Notes: generated by a model from the sequence alone, not told the origin. Counted from the stretch's first letter, positions 1-11,998 are shown. The stretch is DNA of 64,000 bases from Psococerastis gibbosa (GCA_963971405.1 OZ020491.1:29067019-29131018), one strand, 5' to 3'. Program-made: numbers and translations.

Positions 1-199
1 TTTTTGTTCTATTACTAAGCCAACCTAGTGGGGTTAGGGGTATAAAGCCCTCTCTTACACTCAACTAGGAAGGCCCGGTGACCGCCTGCTTTACATGCCC
101 ACCGAAGCAAGGCCAGAAAATGTAGGAAGTGTAGGACTCGAACCAACAACCTTTCAGGTGAACGTCAGAGTACGTACCACTACTCTACATGTCCTGGCT
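1..199 (-). repeat. tRNA-derived SINE, family 1
   Basis: Complement of GTCAGGACATGTAGAGTAGT ... GGTTCGAGTCC (box B) ... CTAGTTGAGTGTAAGAGAGG ... TAGGTTGGCTTAGTAATAG. Other copies: 3,022-3,092 (3' part), 11,999-12,182, 14,053-14,266, 15,417-15,596 (minus), 30,245-30,421 (minus), 43,553-43,753, 46,400-46,550. Confidence 0.85.
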
Positions 200-429
200 A
201 TTTGTTATTATTATTAGTTTATGGAAATTGTTAACTACCAAACTACTAAACCAATCCATAGATTGCAACTCAAGTAGAAGAAGTAATTGATTAATTTTGG
301 GTTTCTTTTCGGCTGGGGTCTGAGGATCTATATCTGAACTGCTTTAGGATTAGTGGTTGGGGACTGGGGGGAGGGGGGAGAGAATTACTTACCCGTATCG
401 AGATGATGACCTATATGCGATATACCGAG

Positions 430-714
430 GACCTACGATAGTAGCCAAAATGAAGAGAGCACGCATCAGGTGGCTAGGGCACGTGAAACTGCTAATGTCA
501 GACAACAGGGCAACAAGAGCAGCCTTACACAAGGTGTCCCAAGGGAGAAGACGAGTGAGATGACCACGGATGCGATGGCTTGACGAGGTCGAGGTGGATC
601 TGGCGACCCTTGGCGTCGATGACTGGCGAAAAGAGCGCAGGACCGCGCAGGCTGGCGCGATGGGGCAGACCAGGCCAAGGCCCTTCACGGGCCGTAGCGC
701 CAAGGAGTAAGTAA
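430..714 (+). pseudogene. LINE 3' end: C-terminal fragment of a reverse transcriptase ORF
   Basis: Encodes ARIRWLGHVKL, ALHKVSQGRRRV and RWLDEVEVDLATLGVDDW with shifts and a stop, the usual tail of arthropod LINE ORFs, ending in an AAGTAAGTAA-like tail. The foldback MITE at 715 starts exactly there. A close relative is at 62,536-62,787. Confidence 0.75.
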
Positions 715-1098
715 GGCGCCCATTCTACCGACCGGCTAGGGCTATTTACAAAAACGGTGACGTGGTAGCAGACATTCAAGACTTAGGTGACCATTCCACC
801 GACCTCGCATTGCAAAATGCAAATGACATTGACGGAAATTAGAATTTTTCTTTTTATAGAAATCTATTAAAATGTTTGTACTTAACATATCCCATGACGC
901 CATTTTTTAATTTTAGTTTGTTTGTTTGTGATTTTAGTGTATGATCATTGATCAATTTTAACTATGGCATAGAGGAAAATAAACATTTCCGTCAATTCTG
1001 CAATGCGAGGTCGGTGGAAACCCCGCTTAAGTCTTGAATGTCTGCTACCACGTCACTGTTTTTGTAAATAGCCCTAGCCGGTCGGTGGAATAGGCGCC
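715..1098. mobile_element. Foldback MITE, family A (384 bp), TAA duplication
   Basis: Arms start GGCGCCCATTCTACCGACCG and end as the complement, with TAA at 712-714 and 1,099-1,101. The stem contains GACGTGGTAGCAGACATTCA. The spacer is AT-rich. No coding capacity. Confidence 0.85.
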
Positions 1099-1101
1099 TA
1101 A

Positions 1102-2215
1102 GTAAATACAAATAGGTTGGGGGCTCTTACGCGAGTCAAGGCGCGATAGAGGGGGAGGGGGGTGTGTTCTATCCGATTCTCAATTTATTTAATGGATTCA
1201 GGTTGTCATTTAATATACATTAAGCCAAAAAACAGGTGTACGAATTTGTAAATGCACTTAAGCATTGGGGACTATTGTGTCCCCTATTGAGAATTACCCT
1301 ATTCTGGTTACAATTTCTTATCCGTCAACATCATTAACGCAATGGTAACAACATGCATAGTAAATAACAGTAACTACCAAATAATCCATCCATTTTTTGG
1401 GTGTTTTAAGTTATTGTTTATTATTTTTATTAAACAGGTTAATCGCATGCGAACAAGTAAATGTATGTGTCCGATTGACCTCTTCAGTCGCTTCTGGAGG
1501 TTAGTATACCCGTGTTGAGTTACGAGACGTCTCCGATCGCATGGCGTATAGAGACTCGCACAAGTACAAGCTCGTCGCCATCTTGCCACCGATGCCGATA
1601 TATCTAATTTCACATCCTCTTAAGAATGTACGTCCTGTAGGAAATAATACCCCAAAATCCGTTGTTTTTGCAGGTTTCTTATTTTTTATTTAACTAACAA
1701 TTAGCTAGATTTTAAAGATTTGACTTAGTTAAGTTGTTGGAAACTGCATCATAACAGGGCAATTTAAATTTTTGGTACCGTAGCTTTTCCATAAAAATTA
1801 TTGAGAGCTAAAATTTCATAGATACCATGAAAAAGCTTCAAAGCCAAAAATTACTAATAGGCCTACCTTTATCTGTATTATGCATAAAGAAGTCTTCTAC
1901 AACTTAAATGAAGCATTATTTTATTAACTTGCTTAGTTATTTAAATAAAAAATAAGACTTATAAAATATTGGGCTGCACTATTCAGATTCAAATTAAATA
2001 ACAAATCTTCAAGCAACTTATTGACAGACCCGCGGTATTACAGCATGGGGTCTTCCATATTAGGAGATGTCGTGTTCTCCTTCAAAGCGAAGGTGATTCC
2101 AGTAAGGAAATTCATTGTTATCACTCAGTAGACTTCAGTAGGTGGAAATCTGTCATTTGAAGACAAAAATATAAATTTTGGGACACCTACCCCTATAGGC
2201 CTACTCGAAATTATA
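1102..2215. other. Intergenic repeats, no gene seen
   Basis: Holds repeat T on the minus strand (1,437-1,595) and, at 1,620-1,985, text resembling the TIR element at 43,112-43,496 (GAAGTCTTCTACAACTTAAA). A C15 tract lies at 2,220-2,235. Confidence 0.5.
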
Positions 2216-2294
2216 ATTCCCCCCCCCCCCCCCCCAAGGACTCCTCCCGATTTCAATAGTTAATTAAATAACCGAAATTAGAGAATAAATAAAA

Positions 2295-2360
2295 AACTGA
2301 ACTTGGCGGCATTCGAACCTACGATCTACGCATATTTTACTTATTTATTGATATTAAGCA
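2295..2360 (-). repeat. tRNA-like fragment related to 31,854-31,955
   Basis: The complement reads GCGTAGATCGTAGGTTCGAA then GCCGCCAAG, matching the T-arm side of the 31.9-kb sequence; the other half is not recognisable. Confidence 0.45.
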
Positions 2361-2649
2361 GTTAACTTACTTTCTAACGTTGCCTGTTCTAACTTCTCCC
2401 TTCCCAGCAGTCTGATCGAGGCGTTTATAATACCGGGGTTAAATAAATACCCTAGGATTATAACTGTAAACAAACAAATTTTGAATAGCACTTTCCATTA
2501 TAAAATTATCTTGTTTACCAGTGGATTAAATAAATACCGGTATTATAAACACCCCGATCAGGCTGCTGCTGGGGTTTCAACCGGTTATAATTTTCCGGGA
2601 ACCTCTTCACCTCTGGGTAAAGAATTTTCTGCCTCATTGGGTTGTTGTG

Positions 2650-2960
2650 TCACGGTTTTAGGGAGATTCATCTACCTATAGAGACGACGACCAATGTACG
2701 ACATCCGGAAAATGTTTCTTTGAAACTTTTACGGTTTTAGGAAACACTCTAACTTCCGTGACATTATCCGATTTTGATGAAACTTGGCACGAATATTTAC
2801 CAGAAAATGTCTTGATCGAGTTCTTTAACCAGCGTGAACCGCCTTTTGTTTTTAAATGACGGCCGATCAAAAACTAAAAAAAATCATATCTCAGTTAGCA
2901 TTGGTCGTAGAGAGATAGGATCAAATGTTTCTGAAAGACCAATAATGTTAATTAACACTT
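2650..2960 (+). repeat. Dispersed repeat Q, fragment
   Basis: Marked by CTAACTTCCGT, CCGATTTTGATGAAACTTGG and a GGCGGCC-like block. Repeat Q recurs at least nine times here (3,880-4,745; 6,560-6,720; 7,741-8,175; 8,813-10,095; 10,570-10,710; 17,090-17,650; 30,555-31,280; 33,810-34,545; 40,270-40,395). Confidence 0.75.
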
Positions 2961-3021
2961 TTTAAGACAAATCTACAATTTTCAAGATGTATGTATATCT
3001 GTCTACTGTCTAGGTCCCGAG

Positions 3022-3092
3022 TCTTCCTAGTTGAGTGTAAGAGAGGGCTTTATAGCCCTAACTCCGCTAGGTTGGCTTAGTAATAGAACAGA
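3022..3092 (+). repeat. SINE family 1, 3' end only
   Basis: CTTCCTAGTTGAGTGTAAGA through GGTTGGCTTAGTAATAGAAC. Confidence 0.75.
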
Positions 3093-3501
3093 TAGCTATT
3101 TATTTATTTTTTTTAAATGAGAAGAGAAAAGAGAGTTTCGTTCGTATACAATTTCTATAGCCCTATGCCGTGAAAAATTATTTTATTATTATATTTTAAA
3201 TATCACTTGACTCGGAAAAATTCCATTCCATTGTATATTGAACGGTTTGAACCAAATTGTAGATCACGCTAACTCCAGAGACAGATTGATATATAAGGCT
3301 TAAACTTAACTAATAAAACTTAGTTAACTTATTCTTGGGGTTTTCAATATAAACAAAACAATTTGAATAGTACTTTCTATGGTGAAATTATCTTGTTTAC
3401 ATTGTTAATCCCAGGTTAAGATAAAAAAATTCCTTTCGGCTCTGGCCGATCAGCGGGTTGATCATGGCGATTATACTAGTAATACCGGGGTTTAAAAAAT
3501 A

Positions 3502-3586
3502 CCCTGGTATTAAAAATGTAAACAAGATAATTTTATAATGGAAAGTGCTAATCAAAATTTGCTTGTTTACATTTTTAATACCAGGG
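3502..3586. repeat. Inverted repeat with perfect 25-bp arms
   Basis: CCCTGGTATTAAAAATGTAA and five further bases at 3,502-3,526 are the exact complement of 3,562-3,586. Outside lie AATACCGGGG-type ends. Related copies are at 2,395-2,570, 3,330-3,425 and 54,840-55,080, so it is a small dispersed foldback family. Confidence 0.8.
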
Positions 3587-3915
3587 ATTATTTAACCCCC
3601 TGTATTATAAAAGCCATGATCAGCCTGTAGGTGTATAGAGATACCATAAAAGCACAGACAGTAAACAGTAATAGTAAAGTACAGTAGAAGTATCCACCAA
3701 AAAACCTTACTAACAGTGTATCGTAACCATCAAGCCCTTTCTGGGCATTGTTCTGTAGATCTATTCTGTATCTTGGAATTCTGTTCTGTGAATAGCCTAC
3801 AGGACGGTCTGGTTCCTCCTTTTACAGTATTTAGTCGACGACTGATCTTATGTGCACGTGTCACATCACGTTCACTTTGACCGGTCGCCATCTTGAAATT
3901 TTTGATTTGTCGTAA

Positions 3916-4297
3916 GGCGCCCATTCCACCGACCGGCTAGGGCTATTTACAAAAACGGTGACGTGGTAGCAGACTTTCAAGACTTAAGCGGGGTTTCCAC
4001 CGACCTCGCATTGCAGAATTGACGGAAATGTTTATTTTCCTCTATGCCATAGTTAAAATTGATCAATGATCATACAGTAAAATCACTTACAAACAAACTA
4101 AAATTAAAAAATGGCGTCATGGGATATGTTAATTACAAACATTTTAATAGATTTCTACAGAGAAAAATTCTAATTTCCGTCAATGTCATTTGCATTCTGC
4201 AATGCGAGGTCGGTGGAAACGCCACCTAAGTCTTGAATGTCTGCTACCACGTCACCGTTTTTGTAAATAGCCCTAGCCGGTCGGTAGAATGGGCGCC
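3916..4297. mobile_element. Foldback MITE, family A (382 bp)
   Basis: Same organisation as 715-1,098, with arms GGCGCCCATTCCACCGACCG. TAA is present at the left only (3,913-3,915). It interrupts a dispersed repeat between GATTTGTCG and CCATTATCGTAGAT, an uninterrupted form of which is at about 9,815-9,865. Confidence 0.85.
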
Positions 4298-4495
4298 TTC
4301 AATGTTATAGTACCATTATCGTAGATAAATTTGATCCCACCCCTCTACTACCAATGTTAACTGAGATATGATTTTTTTTAGTTTTTGTTCGGCCGCCATC
4401 TTGAAACAAAATGGTGGACCCAGCTGGTTAACGAACTCGATCAAGACATTTGTATGATACATTTTTTGGTAGTTTCATCAAAATCGGATTATATC

Positions 4496-4629
4496 CATGG
4501 GCGCCGGTTCCACAAGGCTTGATGCGGCCGGGCCATACCAATATTCAAATTGCTCCTTCCCCCCCGAAAAAAAAATTTCCTCGGGCAATGTTGGGCCATA
4601 CCAATAATTTTCACAACTCGGCGCCCATG
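4496..4629. mobile_element. Short MITE with 8-bp TSD and CATGGGCGCCG ends
   Basis: 134 bp, inverted ends CATGGGCGCCG, flanked by ATTATATC at 4,488-4,495 and 4,630-4,637. It interrupts the dispersed repeat whose conserved text reads through once it is removed. The 8-bp duplication suggests a hAT-type transposase. Confidence 0.88.
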
Positions 4630-4811
4630 ATTATATCTGAGGAAATTACAGTGTTTCCTAAAATCTATACACAGTACATACCTACATACACCTATACATA
4701 CTACCCGGCCACGATAGGGTGACATTTCAAACACTTTTAAAAATCGAATAAACTCGGTGTTCGACTTACGCAAGTTTTCGAATAAACAAAGTGTTCCGAG
4801 TTAAACAGTAC

Positions 4812-4975
4812 AAGGCCGTAGCCAGGATTCTTTTTCGGGGGGGGGGGGGGATTCGAGAAATTTCATTGGATATTACTTAGTAGTTTTTATTTTTCCTCTC
4901 AAAATCCAATTCTATCTAGTATCAAGCCATTTCATTTCGGGGGGGGGGGGGGGGTTTGAACCCCCATGATGTATA
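4812..4975 (+). repeat. Oligo-G hAT-like MITE relative (right end lost)
   Basis: Starts CAAGGCCGTAGCCAGG and has two G-runs of 12 or more around 4,839-4,850 and 4,939-4,953. The body includes TCTATCTAGTATCAAGCC. The matching right terminus is missing. Related copies: 16,098-16,279, 44,267-44,436, 53,035-53,190. Confidence 0.65.
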
Positions 4976-5221
4976 ACATTGTGAACGGGGAGTGGTTTTA
5001 GGCTCAAGCGGTCATGATATGAAAAGTTGTGAAGAAATCTTCGGGAAGTCAAACATTGGTCGCTGTCTCAATAGGTAGATGAATCCCCCTAAAATAGATG
5101 TGTCTCCCTAAAATAGATGAATCCCCCTAAAATAATGGCCATAGTAGGGCAGTAGGCCCGCTGGCAATTATAATGAAGTATCCGTAATTCTTAAATGTAT
5201 TGAATTATACAGATGTACTCC

Positions 5222-5340
5222 AGGGACGGATACAGCCCATTTTTTTTTTGGGGGGGGGGGTAGCTGAGGGTCAAAATAGGAAAAACCTATGTAGGATCGA
5301 CTAAATTAGAGCGTAATAACTTAATTTACAATAGATTTAC
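5222..5340 (+). repeat. Left part of a hAT-like MITE directly abutting the satellite
   Basis: CAGGGACGGATACAGCCC and the following 110 bp match the left two thirds of the MITE at 18,541-18,707. At the point equivalent to its right G-tract the sequence runs into the satellite. Confidence 0.7.
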
Positions 5341-6307
5341 CAGCGGGGTATGCAGATATAGACCTAATAGTCCTATAAAGACTAATATAATACTCGTATA
5401 ATATTTTTAACGTACCTTCAGGTAATTGTAATGAAGTTATGGTAGTCTTATACGTTAAAGTGATGCACTAAATGCAGCGTAGTATGCAGATATAGAGACC
5501 TAATAGAGTAATATACCTATAAAGACTGATATATAATATAATATTTTTAACTTACCTTCAGGTAATTGTAATGAAGTTATGGTAATCCAATACGTTAAAG
5601 CGATGCACTACACATGCAGCGTAGTATGCAGATATAGAGACCTAATAGAGTAATAGATCTATAATGACTGATATATAATATAATATTTTTAACTTACCTT
5701 CAGGTAATTGTAATGAAGTTATGGTAATCCAATACGTTAAAGCGATGCACTACACATGCAGCGTAGTATGCAGAGACCTAATAGAGTAATAGATCTATAA
5801 TGACTGATATATAATATAATATTTTTAACTTACCTTCAGGTAATTGTAATGAAGTTATGGTAATCCAATACGTTAAAGCGATGCACTACACATGCAGCGT
5901 AGTATGTAGAGACCTAATAGAGTAATAGATCTATAATGACTGATATATAATATAATATTTTTAACTTACCTTCAGGTAATTGTAATGAAGTTATGGTAAT
6001 CCAATACGTTAAAGCGATGCACTACACATGCAGCGTAGTATGCAGAGACCTAATAGAGTAATAGATCTATAATGACTGATATATAATATAATATTTTTAA
6101 CTTACCTTCAGGTAATTGTAATGAAGTTATGGTAATCCAATACGTTAAAGCGATGCACTACACATGCAGCGTAGTATGCAGAGACCTAATAGAGTAATAG
6201 ATCTATAATGACTGATATATAATATAATATTTTTAACTTACCTTCAGGTAATTGTAATGAAGTTATGGTAATCCAATACGTTGAAGTGATGCACTATACA
6301 TGCAGCG
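5341..6307 (+). repeat. Satellite: seven tandem units of 134, 142, 142 and 4 x 136 bp
   Basis: CAGCG marks fall at 5,341, 5,475, 5,617, 5,759, 5,895, 6,031, 6,167 and 6,303. The later units lost a 6-bp GATATA that earlier units keep. Each unit contains TTACCTTCAGGTAA, a 5-bp-stem hairpin. There are no unique spacers between units. Confidence 0.92.
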
Positions 6308-6559
6308 GGATATACATAGATGACCACGGGTACAAAGTCAGTAGGCGAATGCGCTCAGGTTGTGCACAGTGCATAGTCTACCCACACCACGATCTCAAAT
6401 CTGGAGCCATAATATTATTGAAGTGACATACAGTATTTTACGGTGACAACGGCTGTAACATCTGTGTTGTCCTACTGTCACTTATTTTATATTATGCTCA
6501 TTAACTTTGTAAATGACATTGGCACTCGTCGATAAGAAATTGTAAAAGTTCAACTGTTT

Positions 6560-6720
6560 TTTTTTTTGTCAGTTTTTGGGGAGATTCATCTACCTATTGA
6601 GATGGCGACCAATGTTCGACTTTCGGAAAATTTCTTTACAACTTTTCATATCATGACCCCCTGGGCCTAAAACCACCCTCCGTTCAAAATGTTATATATA
6701 TATGTATATATATTGTATGC
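6560..6720 (+). repeat. Dispersed repeat Q, left end
   Basis: GAGATTCATCTACCTATTGA through CAAAATGTTATATATATA. Similar fragments at 10,570-10,710, 16,720-16,815 and 40,270-40,395. Confidence 0.7.
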
Positions 6721-6734
6721 ATTGGCGTAAATTC

Positions 6735-7715
6735 CCAAAATTTCTGGGAGGGGGGGGGGCTTTAGGACCCCAAGACTTTGATCCCCCGGAGAAAACAAAT
6801 CGATAAATGGGCCCAAATTAGTCAGGTTTTACGCATACTATACCCTGGTGAAAGGGAGCCCGGGGGTCACACTCGGAGGAAAACATTTATATATGGGCTC
6901 AAATTAGTGATTAGTGAGGTTTTACGAATATTCTACCCTGGAGAAAGGGGGGCCCGGGGGTCTCCCCCGGAGAACAAAAAATTGATGAATAGGTCCAAAT
7001 TAGTGAAGTTTTACGCATATTATACCCTGGAGGAAGGGGGGCCCGGGGGTCTCCCCCGGAGAACAAAAATTGATGAATAGGCCCGAATTAGGGAGGTTTT
7101 ACGCACTTTGTAAGCAGCACAGTTGAGATTTTACCGACGAATAAACAGGTCTGAAATATTGGGGCTTAATCATTTTGAGTAATATATTTTTGTGAAATAT
7201 ATTATATCGAATAGGTCAATATGTTGATTTTTTTCATGATGTCCATCATGTGAAATAAGCATACCAAGAATTAATTTTTCTTTCGTTATTGTGAATACTA
7301 TGCCTTTCGCCTTCATAACGTCTTTGTCACCAGAAATCCTAGGGGGGGCTTAGCCCAGACCCTCCCCCAATGTTTGCAAGCAGTACAAAATTGAGATATT
7401 ACAACGGTGAATAAACCTACCATTGAGGGCGGCACGGGGGTCTCCCCCGGAGAAAAATTTGGAAAAAATAGCTCTGAAGTATTGGGGTTTTAAGCATTTT
7501 TAGTAATATATTTTTTGTGAAAGTAATTGGTCAATATGTTGATTTTTTTCAAGTAAAGTAAGCATACTAAGAATTAATTTCCCTTTCATTATTGTGGACT
7601 ATGCCTTTAGCCTCCATAACGTCTTCGTCACCAAAAATCCTGGGGGGGGGGGGGGGCTACGGGTGGACCTAGGGGGGCTAAGCCCCCCCCCCCAGGACCC
7701 CCCTATTTACGCCAA
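6735..7715 (+). repeat. Nested tandem repeats with GC-rich hairpins
   Basis: At 6,778-7,100 about three units of 90 bp carry CCGGGGGTCTCCCCCGG, a 7-bp-stem palindrome. From 7,110 to 7,700 a longer module of roughly 260 bp, marked by GTCAATATGTTGATTTTTTTCA, is present twice. The module also occurs at 14,515-14,700. The 100-codon open frame at 6,778-7,080 follows from the repeat and is not a gene. Confidence 0.75.
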
Positions 7716-7740
7716 TGATTGTATGTACAGTATATGTATA

Positions 7741-8175
7741 TCGATTTTAGGAAACACTCTAACTTCCGTAAATATTACCCGATTTTGATGAAACTTGGCA
7801 CAAAAATTGATCATCTTGATCGAGTTCGTTAACCAGCTAGACCCACTATTTAGTTACAAGATGGCGGCCGATTGAAACCTTGTATAATTCATATCTCAGT
7901 TAATATTGGTCGCAGAGGAATGAATTAAAATCTGACTGAAAGCCCGTATTATTATCTACGAAAATAATGGCATTGTGGTTCGAAATTTGGAACTCAAGAG
8001 TGTTTTGTGTGTTGATGTTGTGGTCGGGAAAATAATGAAGTATTTTTTATATATATATATATATATATATTTTATATTGTTATTACATATATAGAGCAGG
8101 TAGTGTAGAGGAAAAGCAGGGTCTGTGGAATCTCCCCACTCCTGATCGGCCAGAGCCGAAAGGGATTTTTTTTTT
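7741..8175 (+). repeat. Dispersed repeat Q, copy ending at CCGAAAGGG
   Basis: From GATTTTAGGAAACACTCTAA to GGCCAGAGCCGAAAGGG. Contains a (TA)n microsatellite at 8,047-8,071. Confidence 0.75.
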
Positions 8176-8812
8176 ATTCAAAGGCCTCATAAAGGTAGAA
8201 TTTTGAAATATACAATATAATAAGAATTTTAATTAATGGATCTACACATAAGGGAGAAAAAATTGAAAACTCCAAAAAACCAAAAATTAATTTGAATTTC
8301 CCACGCATTTTGCACTCATATGTATAAAACAATTGAAGAAGCCCTGGCGCTACGTTAATCCCAAATCGCCACAATATATAGGGCTGCCTTACGCTGTACT
8401 ATACCCATTAAAGTGGGTAATTGCGTTCATCGTTTAACTTATCCCCATTTGCAGAGATTTCTTAATATTTCGTATGCAATAGAGGCCTGGGTTATTTTGA
8501 ATTAATTCTTACTTCTTCCTTAAATGCATATTTTACCGAGACGTGTCGTAACTCGACACAAGTACCTATTAGGTTACTTAGTGAGGCGATTGAAGAGGCT
8601 AATCGGATGCATTCATTAAAATTGTAGTACGCGATTAACTTTTTTTAAACAAACAAAAAACTATGCTAGCAAAGTATAAGTCTATCACCTAGTTTAGCCC
8701 TACCTTGTTAGGAGGAACAGTTGCTGTCGTGCAATAATCGTTTATCAGGGACTTAGTCTTCTTACACTCCACCTTTTCTAGCCTTCAAAGGGGAGTAGAA
8801 TAGAATATTTAA
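8176..8812. other. AT-rich interval, no gene seen
   Basis: Repeat T at 8,530-8,660; otherwise nothing recognisable. Confidence 0.45.
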
Positions 8813-10095
8813 TTGCAAAAAAATCCCTTTCGGCTCTGGCCAATCAGGAGTAGGGAGATTCCGCAGATTCTGCTTTTCCTCTACGCTACCTACGCTATGT
8901 ACATATTTTTTTTTTTTTTTTTTTTTATAATTGGCCTATTGTGCCCCCTACAACAAAGTATCTACATCACTTCTATATCACTTTCTCGAGGCCTATCTCC
9001 CTCACGAGAGCCAGGATCTTGAGGGGATTCAGAAGTGGTAGGTCTTTTACATGTAACTGCAAGCTTTCCGAGCATGCTGCTCATCGCATCGCAGGTCCTC
9101 CGCACCTTCATTGCAGAATCTGCAAGACTATAGTTGTCTCCCTAAGAGACTCCAGATATTTAACCCCAGGACCAAAGAAGCCAAGGCCTGTTCTTGGTTT
9201 GGTACTTCCTAGCCTAGAGCCATCAGTGAACCACTTGATTGTGTGACTATTGAGAATTCCTGCTGATTCGCAGCATTCTTTCATTGTCCCTAATATAGTT
9301 TCGAATTCCCTCCTAAAACAGTATTTTGGATGGATTCTATCGCTTGGCATATCCAGGCAGTGGTCAGACGTAGTCAGAGAGGCTGAGTCTCTCTTAATTG
9401 CCCTTCCACTCCTAGTAATGCCATTTCTGCTGAAGTTTCCACTGCAACATGGAGGGGTGGGAAGTCCAGTACTATCTCCATTGCTGCAGTGGGACAGGAT
9501 TACATAGCCCCTGTAAAGCATCATGTTAGAGAATACGGGCTTCTGAATGTAGCCATAATTTGGATTATTCAGAGAAAAATTCTCATGTGGTTTGATTTTG
9601 CCATGTCCATGAAGCCATGACCAATGGTATGGTTACAGCAGGAAAAGACAGGCAGATATGTACATATGTAATAACAAATAAAAAAATACTTCATTATTTT
9701 CCCGACCACAACATCAACACATAAAACACTCTTGTGTTCCAAATCTCGAACCAATGCCGACTATGAACTTTTAATTTATCAAATTATTTTCACTTTGACT
9801 GGACGCCATCTTGAAATGGTTGATTTGTCGTAAAAGGTGGTGATTACCATTATCGTAGATAATAATACGTACTTTCAGTCAGATTTTAATTTATTCCTCT
9901 GCTACCAATATTAACTGAGATTTGAATTATACAAGGTTTCAATTGGCCACCATCTTGTATCCAATCAGTGGATCCAGCTGGTTAACGAACTAAATCAAGA
10001 CATTTGTATGGTCAATTTTTGTGCCAAGTTTCATAAAAATCGGATAATATTTACGGAAGTTAGAGTGTTTCCTAAAATCGATATACATATATCTT
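8813..10095 (-). repeat. Dispersed repeat Q, minus copy split by a LINE fragment
   Basis: The left part (8,820-8,920) begins CCCTTTCGGCTCTGGCC and the right part (9,560-10,095) continues through AATACTTCATTATTTTCCCG to ACGGAAGTTAGAGTG. The LINE fragment at 8,975-9,545 lies between them. Confidence 0.72.
8975..9545 (-). pseudogene. LINE fragment with RNase H domain start
   Basis: Minus strand frame (9,108-9,524) includes KWFTDGSRLGSTKPRTGLG and YLESLRETTIVLQ, the first strands of an RNase H domain, preceded by a region found before RNase H in I/Jockey-type LINEs. Downstream it breaks at an internal stop. It sits inside repeat Q. Confidence 0.7.
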
Positions 10096-11309
10096 AATAT
10101 ATATATTTCGACTGTCCGTGTGTATGTTCCGGGCCTCCTCTCAAACGATTGGACCGATTATGATCAATATAGTTGTGTGTGTTCAAGGAGATTCGAGGAT
10201 GGTTTACTTACATCAACACTTTCGTCCACTGGAGAATGTTTTTATAATTTGATTTTGGAATATTTTTCATTGGTGCGTGTACATGGCTGCTGGTACTGCC
10301 GACATCAACCGACATCTAGCGGCTGACTGCGCTACATTTAATTTTCGTTTATCCCGACAGTTGGCGCTACCATCACCAACCGACATCAACTGACATCTAG
10401 CGGCAGACTGCGCTACCATTAATTTTCGTTTATCCCGACAGTTGGTGCTGCGTGTGTGTTGTGTGTGACCACAATTAATTTACAAGAGCAGTGACCGCGA
10501 GGCCGAAGGCCGAGCTGCCGCCCGCCCGCGGCAGGCGCAAATGGTGGAGGCAGCAGCCGAATGTACTACTACTACTGTATATAGCATTTTGAACGGAGGG
10601 TGGTTTTAGGCTCAGGGGGTCATGAAATGAAAAGTTGTGAAGAAATTTTCCGAAAGTCGGACATTGGTCGCCATAACAATAGGTAGATGAATCTCCCTAA
10701 AAGTGCTACCCGGCCGCGATAAGATGACACTTTATTAAACACTATAATTATTCGAAAACTTGCATAAGCGGAACACCAAGGTTAGGTATTACATTTTTAT
10801 AAGTGTTCCAAGTGCAATCCTAACGTGGTCGGATAGTATAAGTCTGTCGCCTAGTAGAGCCGTACCTTGTTAGGAGGAACTGCATAGTAGGATCATAAAT
10901 AGACTAGTTTCAGCTTTTGGACTTAATCTACCTACACGCGGCATGCATTCCATTACGGTGCCCACACTTTCATTATATTCCTCACATTGCAGCCTCGGTA
11001 TTGCTACCTTATAATTGTCGATACAGAAATGTCCTACATTGACTACCGGTATAGGATGGTAATCTGTATAACGTAGTAGGATTGTATTTTTTTGCGTCGC
11101 CTACTCGTGTAGGTTACGGGGCACGTAAAGTGTGTAGCCTTGTCCAGCTAAACTGTGTATTTTATAGCGCCCGGTGTACAAAGCCAGATTCTGGTAGTAG
11201 AATCTAGGATCTGAAAGCGTACTTCCAAACATTTCGTCATCTCCTGTAGCCGACATCTGCAGCGGCTCAGCAACAAACAGTTGCCTCCGAGATACAATCT
11301 TAGAAGTCT
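10096..11309. other. Intergenic repeats with an 81-bp tandem duplication
   Basis: GACATCTAGCGGC-type sequence is duplicated at 10,311 and 10,392 (81-bp spacing) before a GC-rich stretch (10,495-10,560). A repeat Q fragment lies at 10,570-10,710. At 10,785-10,800 is the empty-site relative of the 16.9-kb MITE. No gene seen. Confidence 0.5.
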
Positions 11310-11640
11310 GCTGAACTACTACAAAATATATGTGAATTTAAAAGAAATCGTTCAAGCAGTTTTTGAGAAATAATGTTTTTAGGCGTTTTTTAGGAGTGTT
11401 TCGAAAATAAACCTCCCCCCCCCTCAAATTGAGCGAGCCCAATAATTGAAAATGGTCCCGAGGTATCAACATCGATCAAGTAGTTTGTCCGGAAATCGAT
11501 GAAAAGACAGAGCAACAGACAGACATTTCGTAAAACCACTTTTTTGGGTTCCTGGGACCTCAAAACGTGTAAATCCGTTGAAATCTCGGAATCGAAAATT
11601 GTGACCATCACAAAATCTTTCCCTATACTACGTATAAAAA
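11310..11640 (-). repeat. Dispersed repeat P, 5' half
   Basis: Minus-strand copy covering the hairpin start, a short GACA run near 11,510-11,525 and the CGGCTCCAACGATTT-like section; the 3' half is missing. Confidence 0.72.
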
Positions 11641-11998
11641 GGTAAAGAATAAGCAGTAGAAATTTTAATTACCTATGCATGATCCTCGTTGGTCGGATTT
11701 GCCTTAAGGCTAAGTGAGAATATATAGACTTAAGAGGATGGGACAGCCGGGTGGTATTGGTGAGTCATGGGTAAGTTAGAGGTCTTACGTTGAGGTCTTT
11801 CAGCCATTTCTTCCTAATTTGGCGAGGACAGGTACCGAGGTGTATATAGGGCAGACACTCTCAGACCTGTCTAAGGCCAGCATTGTACCGAAGGCTGTCC
11901 CCTCCTGGATTCCAGGTGCGGAGACAGGTTTGTACAGTAAAGGGGGGGGGAGGGGTTGTGAGAAGATCGTCGATGCATAACTTTGCGCTGAAGAAAAC

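Larger units (their letters stand above)
3880..4745 (-). repeat. Dispersed repeat Q, minus copy split by two MITEs
   Basis: Its text resumes after the foldback MITE (3,916-4,297) and after the 8-bp-TSD MITE (4,496-4,629), which dates repeat Q as older than both. Confidence 0.75.

Noticed and set aside
5341..6307. CRISPR-like periodic array
   Set aside because: Units are contiguous near-identical 136-142 bp repeats without spacers, in a eukaryotic setting: a satellite.
6778..7080. 100-codon ORF
   Set aside because: Produced by the 90-bp tandem repeat, whose period keeps frames open; no conserved protein signal.
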